NCBI GenBank assembly: GCA_013396915.1
Contig: VWZL01000354.1
Location: 145,223 to 209,222, forward strand
Direction of reading: 5' to 3'
Origin: Stercorarius parasiticus
Taxonomy: Eukaryota > Chordata > Aves > Charadriiformes > Stercorariidae
Length of the DNA: 64,000 bases
The notes under the pieces were generated by a model that saw only the letters and a list, made by a program, of their open reading frames with translations, was not told where the DNA came from and searched no databases. Positions 40,045 to 51,512 of this stretch are shown piece by piece; position 1 is the first letter of the stretch; every line of letters begins with the position of its first letter. The position numbers and the translations under genes are program-made.

Positions 40045-42055
40045 GACAAAGCACACCGGCCCCTTCTCACATGAAGCCTTTATTCCCATCACTCCCCTGC
40101 TATACGCAGCTGGGTGCAGGCTGAGAGCAGCTCACGCTTCACTAAAAAGTGGATTTTTTCCGTAGAACATACTTCTGCCAGGACCAGAAAGGCCCCGGCC
40201 ACCTCACTGAGAGCAGCCACGGGCAGAGCCGGGCGCTGGGCACATCCCAGGCCAGCACCTCCCATGGGTGCCCGCACCCATGCTGCCACTCTTATGGCTT
40301 TCCCCCTCCCAAAATCACCCCTGCGGAGGCTGGAAAGGGCATTGAGGATGGGGGGGGCACAGTGGCTGCTGCCAGGCGGGGGTGCAGGCAGGACGCCGAG
40401 CAGGCAGGGGGTGCTGGCAGAGGGTGGAGGTGCATGCCCACATCCCACCCTGGCACCCAGCTGGGAACGGGGAGCGGTTGATGCCTGGGGTACTTCCTGA
40501 GAGGGGAAACCCCAGCCAGGCCCCGGCTTTGTTTCTGTTGCGGGATGCAGGCGTCTGGTCCCTGGGGTGGGGGGTGTCTCATCCCACAGCCCCCCAGCTG
40601 CATGGGGGCCATGCCACCCCACCCCCCCCCGGCAGTCTTGTTTTCTAGCAAAGTGCCTTCCCATGAGATGTATTGGTTTTTTTTTAAATGCATTTAGTGC
40701 AAGGCAGGCCCCTGAGCCCCATCTCCGTGTCGAGGCCCGGTTGCAGCAGGCGGTTCTGGGAGGCTGCTTAGGCAAAAGGCAATAAGGCAACACATTTAAA
40801 AGGCAAAAACGGGGGCTGAGCTGGGTGTTGCTTTTCTCACCAGCAAGGCTGGGTGCTGAGCAGGCTGGGCACACCTGTGGGGAAGGGGCCAGCAGCTCCC
40901 CTGGGTACTTGGAGCATCCCAGGAAGGGCCCAGGCATCGGGGACTGGCAATGTCACACTCACCCCTTGCAGACACCCCTCCTTGTACCACCCAGGCTGGC
41001 AAAATGGACTGCAAGGGGTATTCGGGTGGCCTCATTTTGGGGTCACTTTTTAAATTCATCTTGTCCCTGGCCACAAACTGTTGGAAGGGACAACCCTGCC
41101 AGGCTGAGCTGTGCCCCCCCCCCACCCCCGGCCCAGAGAGGCAGGGAAGGGGTAAGGGCCCTGGCACCGGGGCTGGGAACCCGCCTCCATGGCAGGGCGC
41201 AGCCAGGGGACACGTACGGGCAGGCAGGGGCAGCCGCCCCAGCCGGCGGCGGAGGCTCCTGTGCATAAAAACCACTCTTTCACTTGGCAGAGACTTTCGG
41301 AAGCAAAACACAGCCCACACACCTTCCCATCTCCCCACCCCTGCCACGCTCCCAGCACCCACGAGCAGCATTTAACCCACCCAGGGCTTATTCAGGGCTA
41401 TGTGTGTCTGTCCTGCCTGCCGCAAGCAAGGTGCCACCCAAAAATGGGCTAGAAAAGAGTGCTCAGCAGTCACACCTGGGGCAGGAGGAGTCCGGCACTG
41501 CAGCTGGAGGTCTTTGGCATGGGGCAGCATCCCTTTGGGGACAGATCTGCTCTGCATGGGGGTCAGGGTCTGCAAAGTGCAAGCTCTTGGGGGAGGTTTG
41601 TCCCTGCCCAGGAGACAGCTGTGTCCCCACGGGGGTACACCCAGGTACCTTTCAGCACCACCTCAAGGCGGGTGAGTTGCCAGCCCACGGCACCCAACCA
41701 CCCACCACGCTTCTTCCCACAAGCTCTTCTGCCCTGAGGAAGCCGCAGGGTGATGCGGAGACACCTGCCATGAAACCTGAGAAAGGCTGGAGGCCCCCCC
41801 GGCCTCTGGACACATCACCCCTGTCCTCCCTGGGGAACCTTAGACACCCAGAGCCCACTCCAGATACAGGATGAGGTCTATCCTCTGCCCTGGAAAACTC
41901 CTTTCCCCCCCAGGGAGGTGCAGAGTCCCCTCAGGGAAGGACACGGGGGTGTTTGTGAGCAGCCCCTCACCACCCTGAGGCGATGATCCCCACACAGGAG
42001 TCACAAGCGTCGACAGGGCTCAGCTCCAGTCCAACAGCACCACACATACCTCCAG
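40045..42055. other. GC-rich intergenic region
   Basis: High GC gives many long open frames on both strands (up to 282 codons on the minus strand at 40089-40937). Their composition (Pro, Gly, Ala, Arg, Cys without domain structure) and the lack of any recognised family argue against genes. A G/C-homopolymer-rich stretch occurs at 40350-40630. No RNA gene or mobile element is recognised. Confidence 0.5.
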
Positions 42056-42064
42056 TCAAACTCC

Positions 42065-42070
42065 TTTATT
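42065..42070 (-). terminator. Polyadenylation signal of metallothionein MT-I
   Basis: TTTATT on the plus strand, so AATAAA on the minus strand, about 126 bp beyond the stop codon. This is a normal 3'UTR length for a metallothionein mRNA. Confidence 0.8.
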
Positions 42071-42195
42071 TCCACCCAGTTTCACCACCAGTAGAGAAGA
42101 TACAAAGACATGAAAAAAATAAGCATTTTTGTGCCCCCCACCCCCCATCCCCATCCGTGAAGCATGCCGGCTATTTACAGGCAGAGGTGAACTGC

Positions 42196-43162
42196 TCAGT
42201 GGCAGCAGCTGCACTTGCTGCTGGCCGGCTCCTTGCAGATGCAGCCCTTGGCACAGTTGCTGCAGGTGGCAGGGCAGCAGGAGCAGCAGCCTGGGGGGGA
42301 GGAACAGAGGAGAGTTAGGGGGTGGGTGGTAAGGGATGGGGGTCCCATGGGGCAGGGGCACCCTGTGGAGAGTGGGGGACACATATCCCCTGCCATGGGC
42401 GGGGCTGTGATCCCAATGGGGCAGCAGTTGGGGGTCCTACAGGGCAGGGGCACCCTCCCAGAAGGGCAGGAGGGAGGTCTCCAGGGGGCAGGAGAAGAGA
42501 GAAGGATTCTCATGAGGGTCCTACAGGGCAGGGGCATCCCCCTGGGGGAGTGGTGGGATCTCCAAAGGGAGTCCTATGGGGCAAGGAGGGGTTTCTCTAT
42601 GAGGCAAGGGTTGGGACGTCCCATGGAGGTCCTGCAGGGCAAGGAGGGGTACCCCTGGGGCAGGGACACCCCCCTAAAGTGGAGCAGGGGGGGTCTCCAG
42701 GGGGCAGGGGAAGAGGGAAGGATTCTCATGAGGGCAGGGGGCACCCCTATAGAGAACTCTAGGGTTTCTCTATGGGGTTAGAGTTGGGAGGTCCCATGGA
42801 GGTCCTGCAGGGCAAGAAGGGAGCTCCCCTGTGGGGCAGGGAAGTCCCCACGGGAGTCCAACAGGGAAAGGACGGACCCCCCTGTGCGGCTGGGAGGTCC
42901 CCACGGGAGTCCTGCAGGACAAGGACAGGTTCCCCTCAGGACAAGCTGTGCCCCCCCGGGCCCAGCCCCCCACTCACTCTTGCGGCAGCTCCGGCAGCGG
43001 CAGTTCTTGCACTTGCAGGACCCGGCGCAGGAGCAGGAGTCACCTGGGGAGCGGGGAGAAGAGCGGCCGTCAGCCGGGACCCGACGGGACGGGAGCGGCC
43101 GCGTACAGCCGGGACCCGACGGGACACTCACCGGCGGCACATGTGCAGTCCTGGGGGTCCAT
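42196..43162 (-). CDS. MT1: Metallothionein I/II-type (chicken MT1-like), 63 aa, three exons
   Basis: Small cysteine-rich cytosolic protein that binds zinc and copper through two thiolate clusters (beta, N-terminal; alpha, C-terminal). Exon 1 is 43162-43132 ([10 protein letters not shown] plus one base), exon 2 is 43043-42978 ([20 protein letters not shown] then RK) and exon 3 is 42290-42196 (SCCSCC...[12 protein letters not shown] then CSCCH, stop TGA). All junctions are GT-AG and the two phase-1 breaks are the universal metallothionein ones. It has 20 cysteines and the C-terminal His typical of bird MT-I. From memory of the chicken protein, the alpha domain differs at a few sites (PATCSN for PAGCNN, I for V). 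Intron 2 is 687 bp and mostly minisatellite. Symbols in birds are inconsistent (MT1, MT2 or MT3 have been used). The span given includes introns. Confidence 0.96.
42299..42960. repeat. Minisatellite filling MT-I intron 2
   Basis: About nine degenerate copies of a unit around GTCCTGCAGGGCAAGGAGG. On top of this there is a larger duplication: a GTCTCCAGGGGGCAGG...GGATTCTCATGAGGG block recurs about 216 bp later (42477 and 42693), and GTTTCTCTATG recurs at 42591 and 42764. It gives spurious open frames of more than 140 codons on the plus strand. Confidence 0.85.
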
Positions 43163-43310
43163 GGCTTGGCTTGGCTTGGCTTGGTTCTTTTTGGTCCGGC
43201 TCAGCTGGGCGGGCTGGTCTGTGCTGGCAGCAGTAGGGCGAGTGCCGGCCGCCCGCACTTTATGCAGCGGCGGAGCGGGGCGGTGCTCGGCGCTGCGCAC
43301 GGCGGGGCGG
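43163..43310 (-). promoter_or_regulatory. MT-I promoter: TATA-like box, metal-response-element core
   Basis: On the minus strand a CATAAAG TATA-like box lies at 43259-43264, about 100 bp before the ATG. TGCGCAC at 43294-43300 fits the TGCRCNC core of the metal response element bound by MTF-1. GC boxes (GGGGCGG) flank it. The 5'UTR next to the ATG contains four tandem CCAAG/TTGGC pentamers (43163-43183). Confidence 0.65.
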
Positions 43311-43319
43311 GGCCGCGCT

Positions 43320-43475
43320 CACCCGCTGCCTTGGGGCCGTGCTCATCCGGCTGCCGTGCCGTGCTCACCATGGCGCCGTGCCAGAGGGCCGTGCTCACCC
43401 CGGGGTCGTGCCGTGCTCACCATGGGGCCGTGCCCCGGGGCCGTGCTCAACCCGGGGACGTGCCGTGCTCACTCC
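43320..43475. repeat. Minisatellite just upstream of the MT-I promoter
   Basis: GCCGTGCTCA or a close variant occurs about seven times, with spacers such as CCATGGCGCC and CCCGGGG. Unit length varies from roughly 15 to 28 bp. It starts about 160 bp upstream of the start codon, directly beyond the GC boxes. Confidence 0.8.
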
Positions 43476-43479
43476 GGTT

Positions 43480-45720
43480 CATCTCCCTGCCTGCCACCCC
43501 CCCCGCCATGCTCCCAGCCCGGGATTCCCACCCGCACCCACAAGTGCTGCATCCCGGGGTGGGGGTACCAAGATGCTGGAAGATGCCAAGGAGGGGGTGC
43601 CACCAACCCCCGCGCCTTGCCATGCTTCCCGGCCCCTTCCCAGCCCCATGTGTCCAGAGGTGGGGTGTGGCTGTGCTCCCACCCCGCACCCCAAACCCTT
43701 GGGGAGCCCACGGGGTGCAGGTGGCTGTCCCCACGGGTGGGACAGTCTCAGCATCTTGCCAGAGAGTGGGGTGGCCCCAGGGCAGCCCCCGTGGGGCTGG
43801 GGTGCTCAGCTGGCCCCCCCAGGAGGGGGTGAGCATGGAGGTGCAGCACCGGGATGCAGCATGGGAACGTGGCAGGGGGCTGTTGGGAATCATGGCTTTG
43901 TGGCACTGCCGGTGCTGGTGGGTTTTCCCCCTTGTCATGGTGTTTACATGCCAACCGGCTTCCACCGCCCCACGTGTGCCTGTGGCCAGCTTGGCACCTG
44001 GCAGGAAAACCCATGGCTGGGCCAGGGACAGTCGGTCTCCACGCCTGCACCCAGGGCTCTTGGTGGCAGTGGGGGTTTTGTTAAAAACGGGGCAAGTCTG
44101 GGCTCGGAGCTGGTGCTAAGGTCGGGGTCAGTCCCCGTGGTGCCCAGGCCAGCGGGTGCTGGGACAAGGAGCAGGTCGGTGGCCCTGGGAGGTTGTGCCA
44201 GGGAACGGCTCGTGCTTGTTTGCAAAAACACTGATTTTTTTTTTTTTTTTTCCCCGGCTGTGTTTTGCGGGCAGCAGCAGCGAGGGAACATAAATAGGAG
44301 GCTACGCCAGCAGGCGTTGCACTAACCACTGGCTAAGCAGGGAAGGAGGAGAGGTGAAATCACGGCACACGTGTGGTCTTACTGCACATAAACACGGGTT
44401 GTGAAATCGCTTCCCGGACACTCCCCCCCCCAGCACGGTGCTGCCGTCCGGGAGCTCTCTGCGGCTTCGGGGATGGGCTCTGGTGCACCCCTGTTTAAGA
44501 AAAAGGAGAACCCCCGCCCCCCAATATGGGGATGTGCACCCCAACACGGGGCTGGACCAGATAGCTGAGGGGGGGAGCATGCAGGGAGGAGGCTGCAAGG
44601 GAGGCAGGAGACTTCCCAGATTTCTGGGAATCCTGCACGTCACCCATGGAGGGGCTGTCTCATATCGCAGGGTACGTGGCCGCAGGCCCCCCCGTCACTG
44701 TGAGCGGGAAGGAGCAGTGCAGCGTCCCAGCAGGACTGTGCGCGGAGCTGTGATGGAAAAAGAGCCCAGAAAATGCCCTATTTCCCAATCGGGGCATTTC
44801 CACTGAATAATGAGACAGGGAGGGACGAGCTGTGTGTACCCTGAGCCGCAGGTTTGCCAAAATGCTGGGGTGCAGGGCATGTGGCGGATAGCAGCGGGCA
44901 GAGGGGACCTTGGGGGGGTTTCCTGTGTCGTTGCTGGTATTCCCATTTCCTGGGGCTGGTGGGAAATGGTTAATCCTGGGGCTGTGCCCATGCACGAGGA
45001 GAGCCAGGTCCGACTCTGGTTTTATAGCAGCCATAGAGTGAGCAGAGGAAGTGCTCAGCCCAGGTCTCAAGGCTTGGAGCTGAGCCGCCATAACCCCCAT
45101 CTGCACCCCCCTTCCCTCGCAGGCCGGGGACAGAATCCGAGAGCTGCTCTCCATCAGGCTGCTGTGGGGCAAGGGGACAGGCAAGGGGCAGAGCCACAGG
45201 GCAGGACCGGTGCAAACCCCCTCCCAGTGTGGGCAAGGGATCCAGTGGGATCCCCCCAACTTCCTTCTCTCTAAATTGGGGAGAGAGGGATTTGATGGAC
45301 GGAATGTCCAGTGGACGAGGAGTTGGCTGGATGGTCGCATCCAGAGAGTAGCGGTCAATGGCTCCATGCCTGGATTTCAGCGCAGCAGGGCCATGAATTG
45401 ACGGGCAGGGACGCACCCTGACCCCCCAAATTGTACACAGCAATTAGAGGGGGAGCGACTGCAGCCCCTGGGCTCAGGGCTGCTTCAGGCACGGCAATTG
45501 CTGGTAAATCTGGAAAATTTCGTATGTAGAAGCTGTATTAGTGGGAAAGGGCTATAGGAAATGGTGGTGCTGCAGCCGTTTCCCTTGCTGGGTATCACGG
45601 ATCCGAGCAGGCCGCTGCAGCCAGATTGTGGTGCTTGGGATTTCCTCGGCAGGAATGGCTCTTCATGGGGAGAATGGGTGTGGGATGCGGAGAGAGCTGG
45701 GCAAAAGGGAGCCCCATTAA
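43480..45720. other. GC-rich intergenic region between MT-I and a CR1
   Basis: Long open frames on both strands (up to 411 codons, 42884-44119 plus) overlap the antisense of a metallothionein exon and have no recognisable domains. A poly-T run lies at 44232-44250. No gene supported. Confidence 0.5.
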
Positions 45721-45724
45721 AACT

Positions 45725-46398
45725 AGCCTTAAGGAAGGCAGCCCTGAGGAGAAGGACTTGGGGGTGTTGGTGGATGAGAAGCTCAACACGAGCAGCCCGA
45801 AACCCCCCACAGCCTGGGCTGCATCCCCAGCAGCGTGGGCAGCAGGGTGAGGGGGGGGATTCTGCCCCTCTGCTCCGCTCTGTGAGACCCCCCTGCAGTG
45901 CTGCCTCCAGCGCTGGGGCACCAACAGCAGAAGGACACGGAGCTGTTGGAGCGGGGCCAGAGGAGGCCCCGGAGATGCTGGGAGGGCTGGAGCCCCTCTG
46001 CTGTGAGGACACGCTGAGAGAGCTGGGGGGGTTCAGCCTGGAGAAGAGAAGGCTCCAGGGAGACCTTCCAGCCCCTTCCAGTCCCTAAAGGGGCTCCAGG
46101 AAAGCTGGGGAGGGACTCTGGATCAGGGAGGGGAGCCATGGGACAAGGGGGAATGGGTTTAAACTGGAAGAGGGGGGATTTAGCTCAGATCTGAGGCAGA
46201 AATTGTTTGCTGTGAGGGTGGTGAGCCCCTGGCCCAGGCTGCCCAGAGCAGCTGTGGCTGCCCCATCCGTGGAGGTGTTCAAGGCCAGGCTGGACGGGGC
46301 TTGGAGCAGCGTGGTCTGGTGGGAGGTGTCCCTGCCCAGGGCAGGGGGTGGCCCTGGGTGGGCTTTAAGGTCCCTTCCAACCCAAACCATTCTATGAA
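45725..46398 (+). repeat. CR1 LINE, plus orientation, 5'-truncated
   Basis: Words include GAGAAGGACTTGGGGGTGTT, GGTGGATGAGAAGCTCAACA (protein KDLGVLVDEKLN), GGCTCCAGGGAGACCTTCCA and the 3' end CCAACCCAAACCATTCTATG. Frames are broken. It is the same subfamily as the minus copy at 36.67-37.12 kb. Confidence 0.92.
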
Positions 46399-46496
46399 AC
46401 CCACAGGGTGCGGTAAGCCTGGAAGGATGCTCTCAGCCCCACTTGTTAAACCACATATTTGGGGAGAAATCCCATTAACAACCTCCCCTTCACACT

Positions 46497-47293
46497 TGTT
46501 GTGGGTTTACGTAAGGGATGATAGAGGATGGTCCAAGTGAGACATGACGGAAAATTACTAGTTGAACCAAACCCAGTATACATGCTGAGAAAAAGGACCT
46601 CAGTACTGTTGCTCCAAAAACTATGTGCTTCTCCCTGAGAACCTGACCTTCGAAGAAGAAGATAACAAGAAGGGACTACAACAGTGTGGTCGCATATCCG
46701 ACAGCCACTGTCAGCAAAGCTGGATCATGAGTCTGGTGAGGCTCGCTGCATGTGCTGGCCACGCGTGCAGTGACTCTGGCCTGTACTTTTCCACTCAATC
46801 CGGTGCAGGATATAAGGGGACTGTCTCGGGCTGGAGAGGGAGAGAGACATGAGCGCACTTTGGAGATACAGGGGATGCCCTGAGAAAGCACTGTGCCTTG
46901 CCTTCCTCTGCCGTACCGATGTAGCCCCTTGTTATCCTGCTGCTCGGCTGTGCTACTATGATCTGTGGGGTTGGTAAGACTCTTAAGTAACTTTTGGAAC
47001 ATTTGGGAACTGCTTAGCAAGCGCTGCGCCTACCTCCCTCTGCTGTACTGATGTGTCTCCTCGTTATCCTGCTGCTCAGCGGTACTACTACAATCTGTGG
47101 GGTGGTAAGACTCTCTGAAGTAACTTTTGGGACATTTGTGAACTGCTTAGCAAGGCTTCGCAATAAAGCTGAATTCACTGGGTTTTTTTTCCCTGGTAGC
47201 AAGGCTTCACAATAAACCAGAGTTAACCTTTCTTTTTCCTTTATGTGGGCTCCGGTTTGTACGTTGGAATCTTTTAAAAAAGAACCGGTTACA
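46497..47293 (+). mobile_element. LTR-like element with internally duplicated 3' part
   Basis: A candidate TG...CA unit of about 797 bp, starting TGTTGTGGGTTTACG and ending ACCGGTTACA. Inside are GGATATAAGGGGACTG (TATA-like, about 46808), two AATAAA signals near 47161 and 47208, and two successive copies of an approximately 130-bp block that begins CCTCTGCCGTACCGATGT / CCTCTGCTGTACTGATGT and ends GGAACTGCTTAGCAAG / GTGAACTGCTTAGCAAG. The layout (TATA, then R-like region, then polyA signals) suggests a retroviral LTR. No matching target duplication was found and the family was not recognised, so edges are uncertain. Confidence 0.5.
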
Positions 47294-47820
47294 GGGCTCA
47301 CCAGCAATGTTTTTGCATGGTTGGCATTTAAATCTCCCCAGATAGGAAGGAATAGAGATAACCCTGCTATTTGCGGAGCGGAGTTTAATTTGGTGCTCCA
47401 GAGCTGATGCTGCACCCTGCCTGCGGCATCCTGCCCTGCCCTGCCCTGCATTCAGCTGGCGTGGGGACCTGCTTCACACCCTCGGAAGCAGTGGCGTGAT
47501 GGTGACATCTCAGGGGACACCCTGGGGAAAGAGCCCTCCCGGAGCAAAGGGGGATCCCCTGGGCATTGGCACTACAAGGAGCTGAGCAGCTGGTGGGCAG
47601 GGAGGGGCCTTGGCTGTACCAAAGCTCTGGCTGAGTCCGGGCAGCGGTGGATGGATGGGTCAGGAAGGGGTTTGCAGCTGAAAAGAGGCCATAAAAGGCT
47701 GAATTTGGGGAGTGCGGGGACAGGCAGGATGCCTTGTGTGTCCTGGGTAGCAGCATGGGGCTACATGGCACCTGGGGTGCAGTGTCCTGGCAGTGGCATG
47801 GCTGTGCTTGGGCAGGGCAA
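47294..47820. other. Intergenic spacer
   Basis: Unique GC-rich sequence with a short CCTGC run near 47430-47445. No gene or named repeat recognised. Confidence 0.45.
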
Positions 47821-48567
47821 GCATCACACCCCAGCATGGGCATCACATCCCACTGTGGGCATTGCACCCTGGCGTGGGCACCGCATCCCATTGCAGGTAT
47901 CACATCCCACTGTGGGCATTTTATGGGCATTTTATCCTGGCACGGGCATCGCATCCCATTGCACCCTGACATGGGCATCGCCGCTCATCATGGTCATCGC
48001 CACCCATCATGGGCATTGCACCCTGGCATGGGCATCACATCCCATTATGAGTATCCCATCCCATCGTGGGCTTTGCACCCTGGCGTGGGCATTGCAACCC
48101 ATCATGGGCATTGCATCCTATTGAAGGCATTGCACCTTGGCACAGGCATTGTAACCCATCACAGGCACCACATCTCATCGTGGGCATTGCACCCTGGTGT
48201 GGGCATCACAATCCCACCATGAGCATCACAAACCCATCATGGACATTGCACCCTGGCATGAGCATCACAACCCGTTGCAAGCATCCCATCACATTGTGGG
48301 CATTGCACCCTGGCATGGGCATTGCAATGCCTTACGGACATTGCACCCTGGCACAAGCATTGTAACTGTCACAGACATCACATCCCATGCTGGGCACTGC
48401 ACCCTGGTGCAGGCATCGCATCCCATTGCAGGCATTGCAACCCATCACAGGCATTGCACCACATTGTGGGTGCTGCTTGCCATTGTAGACATCACACCCC
48501 ATCGTGGGCACTGCACCTTGGCGTGGGCATTGCAACCCATCACCGACATTGCACCCTGGCATGAGCA
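47820..48567. repeat. GGGCATTGCACCCTGGCATG-type minisatellite, left half
   Basis: Roughly 35 degenerate units of about 20-21 bp alternating between GGGCATTGCACCCTGGC and GGGCATCACATCCCATTG forms, so a dimer of about 40 bp is visible. All frames are fairly open (peptides such as HPGMGI...). The array is interrupted by a CR1 and resumes at 49180. Confidence 0.9.
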
Positions 48568-49179
48568 TCACAGAATCACAGAATGGTGGGGTTGGAAGGG
48601 ACCTCTGGAGATCATCCAGTCCAGCCCCCTGCCAGAGCAGGGTCACCCACAGCAGGTGGCACAGGAACGCGTCCAGGCGGGTTTGGAATGTCTCCAGAGA
48701 CGGAGACTCCACCACCCCTCTGGGCAGCCTGTGCCAGGGCTCTGCCACCCTCACAGGAAAGAAGTTCCTCCTCGTGTTTAGGTGGAACTTCAAGTTTGTG
48801 CCCGTTACCCCTTGTCCTGTGGCAGGGCACCACTGAGAAGAGCCTGGCCCCATCCTCCTGACACCCACCCTTTAAGTATTTATAAGCGTTGATAAGACCC
48901 CCCCCTCAGCTGTCTTTTTTCCAGAGTGAAGAGACCCAAATCCCTCAGCCTTTCTTCATGAGAGAGGTGTTCCAGTCCCCTCATCATCTTGGTAGCCCTT
49001 TGCTGTCCCCTCTCCAGCAGTTCCCTGTCCTTCTTGAACCGGGGAGCCCAGAACTGGACATAGCACTCCAGATGCAGCCTCACCAGGGCAGAGCAGAGGT
49101 GGGGGATGACCTCCCTCCACCTGCTGGCCACACTCTTCTTGATGCACCCCAGGATGTCATTGGCCTTCTTGGCCGCCAG
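48568..49179 (-). repeat. CR1 LINE inserted in the minisatellite
   Basis: Minus-strand CR1 3' end (CAGAATCACAGAATGGTGGG on the plus strand) through the ORF2 C terminus ([60 protein letters not shown]). It is nearly identical to the copy at 28.99-29.61 kb and is 5'-truncated at almost the same point. Minisatellite units lie directly on both sides. Confidence 0.93.
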
Positions 49180-49405
49180 GGCATTGCACCCTGGCATGGG
49201 CATTGCAACCCATTGCAGGCATCACATCCCGTTGTGGACATTGCACCCTGGCATGGGCATCACATCCCACCAACGAGCATCCCGTCTCATTGTGGACATT
49301 GCATCCTGGCACGGGCATTGCAACCCATTGCAGGCATCACATCCCATGGTGGGCATTGCACCACATTGTGGGCACTGCACGCCTTTGTGGGCATCCGGGT
49401 GAGCT
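49180..49405. repeat. GGGCATTGCACCCTGGCATG-type minisatellite, right half
   Basis: About ten further units of the same array, beginning at GGGCATTGCACCCTGG immediately after the CR1 5' end and fading out at TTTGTGGGCATCCGG. Confidence 0.88.
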
Positions 49406-49778
49406 GGGGGTCCCCGCAGCAGCGCCCCGCCAGGCTGGTAGAGGTGGCAGGGGGACAAGCGGGCTGGTTCTGCCAGACAGTTCAACTGAGCTGCCAGGAG
49501 GAAAACTAAACCTGTTTCCCCACCACCCCACCTGCTGTGGAAACATTCCCCCTGGAAATGGGCAGGGCCACAGTGGTGAAGGCTTGTAATAACCAGCTGC
49601 TCATTAGCCCTGAGGATTTCTGGTGGAGAAGAGGGCCTGGGATTTGCCCTTGGGGACGACAGGGCGGGGAAGAAAAAAAAAAAACCCATATAAATTACTT
49701 TGTTGTGTAGGGAAGTGTTAAAACAGGAGTCAGAGCTGCTGGTAGGGAGGGCAGAGCCAAGATTGGAAGAAAAGAGCA

Positions 49779-50095
49779 AAAATAAGACGTGGGCTCTTTG
49801 CCATGACCCCCCAGACGCGTTGCCCTCCCGCGCCCTGGGGAAACCGCCCCCTCCCACAGAACTGCCGGGTTCCTTATAGACACCTTTATATACACATCAT
49901 TTTATTTAGGTAGCTTATTACACATCACAAGTGACAAACACTAAAGATATCTGAACACATTAAAAAAAAACGAAACAAAACCCCAACATACACAATAATG
50001 TTATTCTTTCTTCAGCCCCCCAGATGTGCAGCACCCCCAGATGTGCAGCCGGGGGGTGTCCCTATTTGCAGCAGCTGCACTTGGCAGAGGGGGGG
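49779..50095 (-). pseudogene. Second copy of the MT4 3' end (probable assembly duplicate)
   Basis: These 317 bases appear identical to 50413-50729. They contain the last 34 coding bases of MT4 exon 3 including the TAG stop (50062-50064) and the 3'UTR with its AATAAA signal. They end at an N (50096) in the middle of exon 3. Exact identity and the N boundary point to overlapping contig ends placed side by side, not to a real gene duplicate. Confidence 0.8.
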
Positions 50096-50096
50096 N

Positions 50097-50411
50097 TTTG
50101 GAGACATCCCACCGACTCCTGTGTCCTCCCCTTTTAGCAGCATCCCCATCCCTTACGGCATCTCCCGGGGTGTTTTTGCACCCAGGACTGGCACTGGGGA
50201 GGCAGCAGGAGGGTGCGGGACCCCCAGAGCCCACCCCCCCAGCTCCGCTCTGGGCAAACCCTCCCGCACACGGCTCTGCGGTGCCAGTTTCCTCCCGGGG
50301 CATCCCCTTGCGCTGAGGGTACGCTGAATTTTGGGTTCTACCAGGTGGCTCGTATTGCCTGGTGGCGGGGGAGAAGTAGGGGGGGAAATTCACCCTTTCT
50401 CCTTTTGGGGG
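50097..50411. other. Misplaced contig carrying MT4 intron 2 sequence
   Basis: Bounded by Ns at 50096 and 50412. Its right part (50289-50411) appears identical to 50814-50936, which lies in intron 2 of MT4. Its left part (50097-50288) is unique here and most likely belongs in the gap marked by the N at 50813, inside intron 2. Confidence 0.75.
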
Positions 50412-50534
50412 NAAAATAAGACGTGGGCTCTTTGCCATGACCCCCCAGACGCGTTGCCCTCCCGCGCCCTGGGGAAACCGCCCCCTCCCACAGAACTGCC
50501 GGGTTCCTTATAGACACCTTTATATACACATCAT

Positions 50535-50540
50535 TTTATT
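50535..50540 (-). terminator. Polyadenylation signal of MT4
   Basis: TTTATT on the plus strand (AATAAA on the minus), about 155 bp beyond the stop codon. The duplicate copy carries the same signal at 49901-49906. Confidence 0.7.
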
Positions 50541-50695
50541 TAGGTAGCTTATTACACATCACAAGTGACAAACACTAAAGATATCTGAACACATTAAAAA
50601 AAAACGAAACAAAACCCCAACATACACAATAATGTTATTCTTTCTTCAGCCCCCCAGATGTGCAGCACCCCCAGATGTGCAGCCGGGGGGTGTCC

Positions 50696-51512
<817 letters not shown>

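Noticed and set aside
40089..40937. Minus-strand open frame of 282 codons
   Set aside because: GC-rich composition, no domains, several equally long frames on the other strand, no promoter or polyA context.
43070..43300. In-frame upstream start extending MT-I (MRSAEH...)
   Set aside because: The extension runs through the TATA box and 5'UTR; metallothioneins begin MDPQDC.
42215..44119. Plus-strand open frames up to 411 codons over MT-I
   Set aside because: Antisense to proven metallothionein exons and driven by GC-rich minisatellite sequence.
47385..48781. Open frames of 157-197 codons with HPGMGI-type repeats
   Set aside because: These are translations of the 20-bp minisatellite and then of a CR1; not a protein family.
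47820..49405. CRISPR-like alternation of repeat and spacer
   Set aside because: Units are degenerate and tandem without unique spacers, and the DNA is vertebrate.
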